Positions 54,929 to 64,000 of a DNA stretch of 64,000 bases are shown in pieces. How positions within the stretch are numbered: the stretch's first letter is position 1; each line of letters starts with the position of its first letter. The stretch is from positions 1,877,452-1,941,451 of the forward strand of contig OZ007513.1 in assembly GCA_963931865.1 (NCBI GenBank). Direction: 5' to 3'. A model generated the notes under the pieces. That model made no database searches, was not told the origin of the DNA, and saw only the letters and a list, made by a program, of their open reading frames with translations. The position numbers were made by a program, and so were the translations under genes. The stretch comes from Axinella damicornis (taxonomy: Eukaryota > Porifera > Demospongiae > Axinellida > Axinellidae).

Positions 54929-57900
54929 CTGTTGAGGTGAATAATGCATGACAACCTGTGAATCTCCTGCCTGTTGTGCTAAAAATCTCTGTTGCGTTTC
55001 CTAGCATAATTATAATGTGGCACCATGCATGAGTAATGAATAATGTCTCCTATACACAAGCTTAAAACTTGTGTTTTCATGTATGAAACTACATAATAAC
55101 ACGCTATTTTTGCTTACTTTTACCCCCAATGGATAAAGGTCTATGGAATCTGTCATGTCTAACTATGAATATATTTTACAAAGTTGGCATATATAGAAGT
55201 GTTTGGATAGGTACACACATACCAAACCATGATGGCAGTGGCAACGATCAGTCCAGCCAACAGGCCACTGAGAAGGCAGCCAACAATTGCTCCAATCAGT
55301 GTTCCAACAGTCAGTTCCATAACCATCTGCAACCATGACAGAAATAATGAATAGCAACATGACTACCAACAGACAGACCACCACCCATACAGAAATGTGA
55401 TATAGTACATTTTTATTTTACAACATGTTTCCATAAATTTGCTGATGCTGACTTTGATACCTGCCTGCACACATATGATTATACCTTTATTTGCAATCAT
55501 GTGTCATGAGCACCTTGGACATGCACTTCTGGAACTAACCAGCACATTATTTAGGTAGCTAGCTGCTATTCAGGTTGGCAAGCATGCACTTTGCAATAGA
55601 ATATTACAGTCCTAGGTACTACAAAACATTTTTTCTCACTTGGCTTTGTGAAGTGCATTCAATTTCAACTGTGGTTATAGGACATTCGATGTTGAGCTGA
55701 TAAACAGTTTGATTAATTTTTCGTGTTCCTCTTATCCATTCACTAGTTGCTTCTAGCACAGAGCTTGCCAGCTGTGTTCCATCAGCATTGGAGAATGCAA
55801 AAGTGAAATCGAGCACATCCGCATCAGGTGAGCAGAGGAGTGAAGAATGAATGAAGTTACTAGTTGTAACGTTACAACCGCAAGCCAGTGACATGGTGCT
55901 TGCAATGTCTTGTAGAATGGTATTTGGAGAATCCTGCATGTATGGATACAGAAACCTGGTGTGAATCTCTGTAGGATGTCGGGCATTGATGATCAAGATC
56001 AATAGGGTAACTATGGCATGCCAATTCTCACTGCACATTTATTACAAACCTCCATGCATGTAGCTACTAGACATGCACCCTCCACACATAATGTGTGTAC
56101 CTACCTCCAATGCAATGCAGTCGTCCGGCTCAGTCAGTTGTATTTGTACCCTCGCTTCCACTGTGGGTACAATAGCAGACACTTCGTAAACATTTATGAC
56201 AAGATGTGCGACTAAAACATAGATCAATTAACTCTGTGACATATTTGTCAGACTGTATGGCAAGGAAACTACCTGATGTCAATTATACTTGGCCGATTAA
56301 TTATGAATGCAGACATCCCAAGTGGCCCTCCAAATGGAACCAGACCTTCATATTAATAGTAACACGTATTAGCAATAATAATAATGGGAGGGGCCAGCAA
56401 TTTAGAAGATGCTATTCTCCATGTATACCTCCTGTTATACACAGCTCAATGCAAGGACCTCAATGGCATGCAAAGGCCAATTCTTTATGCTATAGATTTC
56501 TATGTACTCTATACATTTGTGCTCACCTTCTTCTGCAATATGAATGGTTTCCACGACTGTACCAAACTGACTACTCACAACACATGAATATGTTCCAAAT
56601 TTGTTGTCCTTGGAGCCAAGTGGGTGTGATATGTTCAAACTGAGACTGTTCCCTATAGTTGTAATGATCTCTTCTCCATTTCTTTTCCAGCTGATATTGT
56701 GGTGTGTGAAGAAACTGTTGTTGTCTTGGATGGTACACGTGAGTACATCTGGCACTCCATTCCCAATGTTTGTTTGGTCTCCTGTCACACATATGCTTGG
56801 GAAATCTGTACAGTGCGATCGGGGGGGGTAGGGGGGGAGTGAATACTGCTACTCAAAGGGGACTGAAAGTTCACTGCCTGCAACTATGTGCGTGCATATC
56901 TTACACAAGTGGATCTGGCCAGGTGCAGCTGGCCGGGTGCAGCTGGCCAGGTGCAGCTGGCCAGGTGCAGCTGGCCGGGTGCAGCTGGCCGGGTGCAGCT
57001 GGCCGGGTGCAGCTGGCCGGGTGCAGCTGGCCGGGTGCAGCTGGCCGGGTGCAGCTGGCCGGGTGCAGCTGGCCAGGTGCAGCTTTCAATCTGCAGTATT
57101 TTCATGCACACATAATTTTACGTAGCTGTATAGAACTGCATACAATTGTTGTACAATATGCTTTACTCTCTGCATGGTTAGTTGCTTACCAAACAAGACA
57201 AGCTGTGCTGCTGAATATCCAATCAGAATGTTTCTGATTTTCAGACCTTTGGAACTTGAGAGAAAGTCAACATAGTCACAGCAAGTAGCACTGTTGAAGG
57301 TGTTAGGAAGGTCACCTGTACTCATGAAGACCTGAAGCTCGTATATTCCAACGTCTTGAGTTGAGGCACGGGGAAAACTTAGGGAGACAATCGCAGAGTT
57401 GTTATCCGATAGAGTGAAGCTGCTGTTGTAATCACCAGGGGCTCTTCCCCCAGCTCTAGGCCCTGTGCGATCTTCTGAAGACCTTTTTATCGAGGAATGT
57501 TCTCTGATAGCAATGTGTGACAGTACTCTAATTCCATTAAGCGACCACTTGTAATTCAGCAAACTTACCCTCCTGAAGTTTACGCCACCAATACTGCTTA
57601 GCTTAACAGCAACTGAAATAAACACATCTCCTTCCCTTTTCACAATCATTTCAGGATCCATAATTTGGGTTGTACTGCTCTCTTGTGGACTGCCTAGCAG
57701 AATATGAAATTTATTAATTAGCAAGAATGTGCACATTTATTGCTTGCAACACATGTACAGGACACTTATGTGTGAGGTAATATTCCTGGTGCCATAATTG
57801 CTAAAATCTGAGCGGGGGATGACCTACAAGGCTAATGTTCTCATAGGACCAAGCATATGATTCTTATAGTGCATGTTTTTAACTTACCCGATTCTGAAAC

Positions 57901-59980
57901 ACGGAAAGTGACCGGACTCAAGGCTGCGTATTTCTCCAATGATTGCAGAACAATGCCACTGCACTGGTACCGAGGTACATCAGCAATCACAGCCACATCA
58001 TCAGATCCATTCACATTCATTGTCTCAGAAGCACTATCCAAACTCATCATCTCAGAAGCACCGTTCAAATTCATCATCTCAAAAGCCAAGTTGCTTACTC
58101 TGGCTTCATAAATTCCTGCCGCACTATGATAAACTGCAGAGTTGATTACAATCTCAGACTTTCTTCTTCCGGTAAATGTAATTCCAGAAACATTAGAGCA
58201 AGAGAGTGAGGATCTGTTGTGGTACCAGGCAAATGTGAGACTTACGTTTTTCGTGAATGCATTTTCAGGTGGCATTCCTACTTGCAATCTGATTGGATCA
58301 GGTAGAGTGAACAATACGCTTGTTGGTACAAGCGGAGGAATGAAACCTGCATGAAATCAGAGTAAATACACATGTTGGTACGAGTGCCTATAAGGAGAAT
58401 ATAATATTATAGTGACGTTGTGAGTGCATTAGGGTTAACATAATACCCAAAGTGATAGCTATACTTTGTAATGATCGCATTTACATGCAGATATGCTATT
58501 TGCAAATGTTACCAACTAGCTTCTGACATTCTCAGCTATAACTGTAGACACTTCTTTGACAGATAACTAAGCATTGATTCATGGTTGCAAATGGTTAGTT
58601 AATATTACCATAGACTAGGTAGAGTCTATATGTCGGGATAGGCAGGGATAGAACAATTATCTAGAATATGATTGTGTGAGTGACTTGTAACTCGTGGTGT
58701 CGGTTGGGTGCTTTGTACATGCCACTAAATTAGCGAACTTTGTACAAGGCTCCTGGTCAGGTTTCAAAGTCTATTGAACAGCAGTGTTGATTCATTGGTA
58801 TTGAGTGTGCAGAAGACAAAAGCAAACAGAAACAAACAAGACCAGAATGAAAACCAGGAATGAGATTATTGTTGGCAATCAGCGCCAGACTCAGCTACGT
58901 AGACTGGTGCCAAAAATGTACCACCACAAACTTCCTACAACTATAATTATGACCTTAAGTTGCTGACACTCAGTAACTTTTGATTGAACATTTAATCTTG
59001 GTAGCTCTTCACACTTGCCCCACAATGTTCTGCATTCACATGCCGGTAGTATGCATTGTATACGGTTTATTTGAATTCAAATGGATTGCAGCCCTCCACA
59101 CATTGCCATGTGTGATATTTGGAAGACTTAGTAAATCTGGGACTTACAAGAGTAGCTAAGACGTGAATACCTTGCACTTGTAATTCTGTGCTTCCCACTC
59201 CTATAATGATTCCACTGGAGAGAACATGGCAAAAATACCTCCCAACTCTTGGGTGGGCTTTTGAGATCCACAGCATGGAGCCGAGATGTGAGTGGCCAGT
59301 TGATCTGGTGATAGATTGATCTGGGACAGATGTCCTCCAGGTGTACTCAATGGGACCAGGCAGAGTTGGGCTGATTGAACATCTAAGAACCACTCTGGAG
59401 CCGATGACTATTGGTCCCTCTGGTGCGATCACTGACACATGGTACCGATCTTGAGCAGCTATGGCAGATGAGGATAAACTAAGATAACCCTTTTCACTGG
59501 AAAGAACTCACAGGTCTAGATATATACAGGATCAATAATAATTATGCACACTACGCTGACTTATGCATGGCCAAATTCTAGCTACTTGTTAATGTTGACT
59601 TACTGGATCAATAAACTGTCGAGTTTTCACCAGAAACTAATGATTATCTACTTTCAGGTGCAGTAATTTTCAGTTTATTGAACACAAGCAGATCTGTCCT
59701 ACACGGGTGTGAGGTGGGTGATTAATCACTGTTGTTGGACACTATTGAATGCTTGTGCCATCACCTTCAATTTTGAATGCCCGTGTTGTGACTTCCAATT
59801 TTGAACGATTGTGCTGCACTTGGCTCACTTGTATGCGGCTAGCAGCCAGCTACAGTAGCCAAATGCAAGAATATCCATGTTCAGATCAAGCTAGTCATTA
59901 CCTGACACAAATCTTGAGCTGTAGCAGAAGAGAGCCAGTAGATGAAGCCCAAATCTTGTAGCAATAGCCTTCCCCATCAT
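54601..59980 (-). CDS. Single-pass Ig-like cell-surface receptor, complete gene, 9 exons
   Basis: 834-residue type I membrane protein. Exons in transcript order: 59980-59902, 59458-59148, 58347-57888, 57693-57190, 56805-56527, 56211-56101, 55968-55640, 55326-55223, 54928-54601; lengths sum to 2505 nt in one frame. Layout: signal peptide (1-26), canonical Ig domain (about 30-118), two Ig-like regions with reduced cysteine pairs (131-451), canonical Ig domain (452-544), a short exon, a cysteine-rich membrane-proximal domain (582-691), transmembrane helix (about 697-722), and a 110-residue cytoplasmic tail with Yxx-hydrophobic motifs. No kinase domain is present before the stop. The general plan is that of adhesion or recognition receptors; the ligand and orthologue are unknown. 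Confidence 0.82.
55223..55326 (-). CDS. Ig receptor exon 8: transmembrane helix
   Basis: Encodes ELTVGTLIGAIVGCLLSGLL followed by AGLIVATAIM, about 26 hydrophobic residues with GxxxG-type spacing (a possible helix packing motif). Phase 0 entry and phase 2 exit fit the neighbouring exons. Confidence 0.88.
55640..55968 (-). CDS. Ig receptor exon 7: cysteine-rich membrane-proximal domain
   Basis: Contains MSLACGCNVTTSNF, LLCSPDADVLDFTFAF and ECPITTVEIECTS, with several glycosylation sequons. It resembles the SEA-like juxtamembrane segments I associate with sponge receptors, but that family assignment is a guess. Enters in phase 1 and ends in phase 0. Confidence 0.65.
56101..56211 (-). CDS. Ig receptor exon 6: short extracellular exon
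   Basis: 37 residues (HLVINVYEVSAIVPTVEARV and more) with no known domain. It looks like the beginning of the membrane-proximal domain. Two overlapping donors exist; the one after CIALEV keeps phase 1. Confidence 0.65.
56527..56805 (-). CDS. Ig receptor exon 5: canonical Ig domain
   Basis: DVLTCTIQ, ISWKRNGEEI, KFGTYSCVVSSQFG: a clear C2/I-type Ig domain with Cys, Trp and Tyr-x-Cys. Phase 1 at both ends, the usual arrangement for one-exon Ig domains. Confidence 0.88.
56917..57084 (+). repeat. 14-bp minisatellite, exactly 12 copies
   Basis: Unit GGCCGGGTGCAGCT or GGCCAGGTGCAGCT, in an intron of the Ig receptor. The G/A variants cluster at the two ends. ORFs across it on both strands are artefacts. 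Confidence 0.92.
57190..57693 (-). CDS. Ig receptor exon 4: Ig-like region
   Basis: 168 residues with NYKWSLNG and a D-V-G-I-Y-E-L-Q-V strand typical of the F strand of Ig folds, but Tyr-x-Cys is replaced by Tyr-x-Leu. A Gly/Arg-rich insert (GPRAGGRAPGDY) sits in the middle. A CC pair (TCCDYVDF) occurs near the end. Confidence 0.7.
57888..58347 (-). CDS. Ig receptor exon 3: Ig-like region with internal 10-residue repeats
   Basis: Ig-like strands (SLTFAWYHNRSS; SAAGIYEARVSN) without the usual second cysteine at the Y-x-C position. Three imperfect copies of a ten-residue unit follow (FEMMNLNGA, SEMMSLDSA, SETMNVNGS), then YQCSGIVLQSLEKYAALSPV. Enters in phase 0 and leaves in phase 1. Confidence 0.75.
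59148..59458 (-). CDS. Ig receptor exon 2: canonical Ig domain
   Basis: Contains SRVVLRCSIS, YTWRTS and RYFCHVLSSG: the Cys-Trp-Tyr-x-Cys core of an Ig fold. Of two donors, the one after LATL (GTAAGT) was chosen because it gives phase 0, which the next exon needs. The upstream GTATTC site would break the frame. Confidence 0.8.
59902..59980 (-). CDS. Ig receptor exon 1: signal peptide
   Basis: Encodes MMGKAIATRFGLHLLALFCY and then SSRFVS before a GTAATG donor in phase 1. It has a basic N-terminus, a hydrophobic core and small residues at the end, a typical signal peptide. Two ATGs are adjacent (59980 and 59977); the first is used here. Confidence 0.75.
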
Positions 59981-61134
59981 GAAACATAAGTTACTAGCCT
60001 ATACTATATTTGTAGCACAAATCAAGAACTCACTTGTGGTAACAGTTAAATAGTCAGCTGGCACGCAGGTCACAGTGGAAACTAGCTTACATGTGCATGG
60101 GAGTGTCGGCTTATGCAGTCATAATAATGAAGTACATTATCCCATTTGTGGTCATGAATAATCCGATTATGTTCTCTCTTATGCAGTAGTGGGTTGGGTG
60201 CCATGCCATATTGAGCCTGTCTGCAACAAACCAAAATGTGTTTTTGCTTAGTCTGTAATGATTTGAAATTGCCATATATAGCAGTCAGTCCTAATGAGCA
60301 TACGAATATCTGAAAAAGGAAATGACACTATAATCTGCAGTGATAACCAATGAATGCTGGGTGGCAGGCCATAATGAGCTGTCTGTAACCCAAACATGAT
60401 TACATCATTGGTTTTAGTTAGTCTGCAGTGACTTGAAACTGCCAAATACATGCTATGCTGACAAATGAAGTCATGCTTTCTGTTTGGCTTACTGCACACA
60501 CCCTGAATATATGGGAAATACAATCCTGCTCGTAGTAGTAAATAATGTTGTGTGACAGTCTATTTAGCCTAGCTGTCTGTAACTCAACACAATATGATTA
60601 TATCACTGTTCTTACTTAGTCTGTAGTGATTTGTGAATTGCCATATAACTGAAGTAACATGCACAGAGGTCGTTTTGTACAACACCAAAAGATTACACAA
60701 TATAAATTCAGTCTGTTTGTACATTGCATGGAGCTAGCAGTTGGAGAATGTTTTGTCATGAAATTCAGTAAATCTGTTCACACACATGTAATGCACATGC
60801 ATGAGTTACTTACAAACCAGACTTGCTCTCCTGGAAGTAGAACTTGTATCCAGGGGCTGCACACACTACAACTATCACCAATGGAACCACTGTATGTGTA
60901 TTTTTATAAGGAGAAATGCAATCACACAATAATACCCTAACACATACATTGTATGTATTAGGGGCATTACAATGTTACAATGTAGCTATACATAGCTGAA
61001 CACGGGATGGGTGATAGATACGTATTCAGACCATTAGACGTCCACTTATTGTATAACTGCCAGCATGGTTGAGTTGAAACTATTATAACCAATGTAAACT
61101 TATGGAGATCAATATTCTCTTCTGGACCATTATG
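59981..61134. repeat. Spacer with a roughly 185-bp diverged repeat, three copies
   Basis: Related segments occur near 60210, 60380 and 60570, each with CTGTCTGTAAC-like and TTAGTCTG(T/C)AGTGA motifs. No exon seen. It separates the Ig receptor from the GPCR relic. Confidence 0.45.
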
Positions 61135-61776
61135 CAGCTGAATAGCACTTGGAAGACTGAAATGTATGCCCAACCATGAGTCCAATCTTGAGCACCAGCC
61201 GGGATCTTCGCTTCACTCCTATAACTTTCACTAGCTTCTGGTAGAGGTAGAAGGCCTCTGCAGACGTCCATGCAAAGAAAACCAGCAGGAAGTACTGGAG
61301 CAGGGCAGCACTAGCTGATGCCACAGAGGGGTGGGATGGGTGCAGTATTGGCTCCCAGGATGAAGACGAAGTACAGTCCCATCAGAGCAAAGGAGAGGTT
61401 GATGAGGATCTGCTCGTGTTCATTTTTGTTCAAACTCCTAAAATATCCACAATGGAAGGAGATATATGTAATGGAAATTCACTTGGAAACTCACTTTGCA
61501 AGTTGGCATTCTGCCAATATGTGGCTAAATTTGTAGCTGAGCCTCCAAAAACAACAAAGCTACGATTCTTCTAGGTAACGTTCGGTTATCTAGTAGAGTT
61601 TACGTACCCTTCATCATTAATTTTGTCAACATAACTAATGTACCACTCGTCTAGCAATGACTTCTGGAATTGCACATGTGCCGCCATACAAATCCACTGT
61701 AGTTATAGACTCACCTGGATGAAAGATGTGTGATGATGAATGCAATGAGGCACAGAAGAGAGATGACCAGACCAAC
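61135..61776 (-). pseudogene. Adhesion-type GPCR fragment (TM1-TM3), frameshifted
   Basis: An exon at 61776-61715 encodes VGLVISLLCLIAFIITHLSS (TM1) and splices in matching phase (AG|G) to an exon from 61437. That exon reads HEQILINLSFALMGLYFVFI (TM2), PPLC, then ASAALLQYFLLVFFAWTSAE (TM3) and FYLYQKLVKVI. The LLxYFLLxxFAWxxxEAxxLY motif is diagnostic of class B2/adhesion GPCRs. Between PPLC and TM3 the frame shifts by one base (about 61320). No GPS/GAIN domain was recognised upstream and no TM4-TM7 downstream. It is probably a decayed gene; an assembly indel is the alternative for the frameshift. Confidence 0.7.
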
Positions 61777-62549
61777 CTAGGAGAAGGATTCCAGGACTAC
61801 ACCATACACACGAGTGGGAGGGCTAACAACTCTCCCTGTGAGATCCTGTGAATGAATAGTACAGAGCTCATCATAGGCTCCTGATTACTATTTCTCATAG
61901 GCAACTGAAGGTCAGTCATAACTAAATATCAAGCACTGACTCGGATAACTGTGTGCATTCTTTTTGCCTGAAAGGTAAACCCATATGACATCTCTGTGCC
62001 TTCAGCAGAGCCGCAGTCGTGCGCAAAATGGCGCGCGCATGCGCATATGCCGATGATATATACGCCTGGTCTCATCCCCAGGCTTGCATGTGAACGAGGC
62101 TGCCAAAATACTGGTTCCAACAGCGATCGGTAGTCCGTGTTCAAGCTCGAGTCTCTCAGCATTTCCATGAGTTTGAGCTGAGAGCGTGAGATCAGCACTC
62201 AATAGTCTCACGGATTTTCCGTGAGAATTGGCAGGCCTGGACTCAATCTTTAAAGCTATAATATGTGCAAAGCTGATTGCAAAGTGCTGCTGTACTGTTG
62301 TTGCTGTGCACCGCCAAAGTGAAGGAAACTACTGGTGAGTGCTGGTGACATGTAGCTAACCCTACCTCCAAGCATTACATCTCAAGTTGTCATGTTTGAT
62401 AATTAGCTATTCAGGTTGAAGTTACGTAGTGCTTGTTTATGTAGCTATAGTTAAAGGTGTGCAGTCTTTTTCACGCATCACAGTCCCACCACTCTTGCAA
62501 ACTTATCTATGCCCTTGTATACATGATAGTGAACTAACTCGAGATGTAT

Positions 62550-63405
62550 CACTATAAAAAAAATTGCTGTTTTGGCGGAGTATTTGGTAAGACAGTTGTG
62601 TGACCATCCTACCATTGCTGATTCCATGATCAGTGGATAGCTACTGAAGTTTTACTCAAGTACGATGCAAGTATCAGCTCCTACTGAATTATTTTCAAGG
62701 GCATGACTATGCTTCCCATGCATGCTAATTCAAAGAATACTATGGGTTTCCTCCACTGAAGTTTACTCAAGTATATAGCTCCCATGAAATCTTTTCAAGG
62801 GCATTACTAGCTATCCGTCCCATGCTAATTCAAAGAATACTGTGGGTTGCTACTGAAGTTTACACCGGCAAACTTCCCAGCCCTTTTCACTTGTTTCTGC
62901 ATGTGCTCTAGTGCCAAGTATATAATAGGTGGCTGCATGTCATGGGGGACATACTATTATAGCCCATAAAACAATGTCAAGAGTGCCGATTCTTATCAGT
63001 GACATGGAGCACAGAAACGACTGACAAGGGCTGGGAAGCTCACTTAGACCACAGATGAGTGTACTACAAAACATGATCACAACTTCATAGTGCGAGGTGA
63101 TAGCTAAAATAACAATTTTGATTTTTGTAAGCACAGAACCGACTGACAAGGGCTAGGAAATTTCTTAGACCACAGATGAGTGTACTACATTTAGCTACAA
63201 CCTCAATGTGGGAGTTGATATTTGAGTAAACGATAGATAGTCATGCCCTTGAAAACAATTCAGTGGGAGCTGACACAGTGAGTCATACTTGAGTAAACTT
63301 CAGTGGCTACCGTCACTAATAACCACTGCATACTTATGGTATAGAATGGTCACATAACTGTCTTAACAAATACTTCACTAAAAGAACAATTTTGTTTTCG
63401 TAGTG
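62550..63405. mobile_element. Large foldback element upstream of the beta-helix gene
   Basis: The left arm (about 62550-62760) and right arm (about 63230-63405) are inverted copies; for example TTTGGTAAGACAGTTGTGTG pairs with the region CACATAACTGTCTTAACAAA. The interior contains a tandem duplication of about 125 bp with CGACTGACAAGGGCT. It ends about 45 bp before the start codon at 63449. Confidence 0.6.
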
Positions 63406-63448
63406 CTATAGCTAGCTACTCTTCTCCGTACACCATACAGCTGCGCAT

Positions 63449-64000
63449 ATGGCTGGGTTACCAAAGCTAAAGTGCACTGTCAGTGCAACTCTGCTACCTC
63501 TCCTGGTCATTTTGACCACCTGCTCTGGTCACACCATACGATACGTCAAGCCCACTCCTGACACACCATGTCCTGCTGACCCCTGCCTCACTCTCTCCGA
63601 GTATGCACAACAACCTCACCACTACCTCACCTCCAACACCACGCTGCTACTCCTGCCTGGGGAACATGTCCTCAGTGTGAACTTTACAGTAGAGAATGTG
63701 AGTGATTTTGAGATTAGCGCATCATCCTCACCTCATGCTGTGAAGATCGTCTGCCAACAATTGGTTGGCTTTACATTTAGAAACATTTCATACATGACAC
63801 TGCTTGGCTTGACCTTTACCTCTTGTGGCAGGGGAGCAACTTACATGGATTATCCAGCTGCATATGGAGTGTCAATTCATTCGGGACAAGACACTGAGAT
63901 TGCCAACTGCTCATTTCAGGACAGCCCTGGTACCGCACTGCGAGTGTTCTACAGTAGCCTGGACCTGAGAGGAAGCAACAGTTTCATCAACAACAAATGC
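63449..64000 (+). CDS. Secreted beta-helix-like protein, 5' part (runs off the window)
   Basis: Open from ATG at 63449 to the last base (184 codons, no stop). The N-terminus (LLPLLVILTTCSG) is a clear signal peptide. Then come YVKP and DTPCPADPCLTLSEYAQ, followed by strand-turn repeats typical of parallel beta-helix proteins (FRNISYMTLLGLTFTSC, DTEIANCSFQDSPGTALRVF, SLDLRGSNSFINN). Asn-rich ladders and NCSF-type sequons are present. Large families of such secreted or surface proteins occur in sponges as far as I know. The function is unknown. Confidence 0.8.
   Translation, partial: MAGLPKLKCTVSATLLPLLVILTTCSGHTIRYVKPTPDTPCPADPCLTLSEYAQQPHHYLTSNTTLLLLPGEHVLSVNFTVENVSDFEISASSSPHAVKIVCQQLVGFTFRNISYMTLLGLTFTSCGRGATYMDYPAAYGVSIHSGQDTEIANCSFQDSPGTALRVFYSSLDLRGSNSFINNKC

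Noticed and set aside
56770..57237. Repetitive GAAGQVQLAGCSWP-type ORFs
   Set aside because: Readings of the 14-bp minisatellite in an intron of the Ig receptor.
57086..58314. A shorter Ig receptor model using the GTATTC donor at about 59170
   Set aside because: It forces the next exon into a frame with an early stop; the GTAAGT donor at 59147 restores the frame through all later exons.

Overview
The window looks like nuclear DNA of an early-branching animal, most probably a sponge. This is inferred from gene content: short exons with standard GT/AG introns, secreted modular proteins (somatomedin-B-like, Calx-beta, EGF), an immunoglobulin-like receptor, a class I Rab11-FIP, an adhesion-GPCR remnant and a secreted beta-helix protein of a type I associate with sponges. 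The species cannot be named from the sequence. There are no bacterial operons, no CRISPR array and no rRNA.

Layout. (1) 2855-30692, plus strand: one very large modular extracellular gene. I resolved 33 exons by matching splice sites and phase. The order is signal peptide, somatomedin-B-like domain, four Calx-beta domains, a second somatomedin-B-like domain, four more Calx-beta domains, then about 13 EGF modules. All 32 internal exons are a multiple of 3 and begin and end in phase 1. (2) 33361-52476, minus strand, convergent with gene 1: a complete Rab11 family-interacting protein of class I (8 exons, 1282 codons), with an N-terminal C2 domain, a long Ser/Pro-rich middle, an NPF motif and a C-terminal Rab-binding helix. 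(3) 54601-59980, minus strand: a complete nine-exon single-pass Ig-like receptor (834 codons) with a signal peptide, a transmembrane exon and a tyrosine-bearing tail. (4) 61135-61776, minus strand: TM1 to TM3 of an adhesion-type GPCR carrying a frameshift, probably a relic. (5) 63449-64000, plus strand: the first 184 codons of a secreted beta-helix-like protein that runs off the window.

The introns and spacers are full of mobile and tandem repeats. The most informative is a family of foldback elements whose ends read TAGCCTCGTTCCCAGGCC and its reverse complement. Several copies have exact 9-10 bp target-site duplications, the size typical of Mutator-type elements. Copies range from a 40-bp minimal form to a 600-bp near-perfect palindrome. 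Other families include a MITE with a 41-bp inverted repeat and 7-bp duplication, a pair of GTAGTCGCGCG-ended MITEs, a foldback with a transposase remnant, a tRNA-headed SINE, and a GC-rich element with an internal variable-number repeat in five copies. Minisatellites have units of 14, 16, 29 and 55 bp.

How the genes relate: genes 1, 3 and 5 are cell-surface or extracellular proteins, fitting adhesion or recognition. The Rab11-FIP is an endosomal recycling adaptor. Nothing in the sequence shows that they act together. All gene models come from reading the sequence by eye, with splice phase as the internal check; no transcript or database evidence was available.
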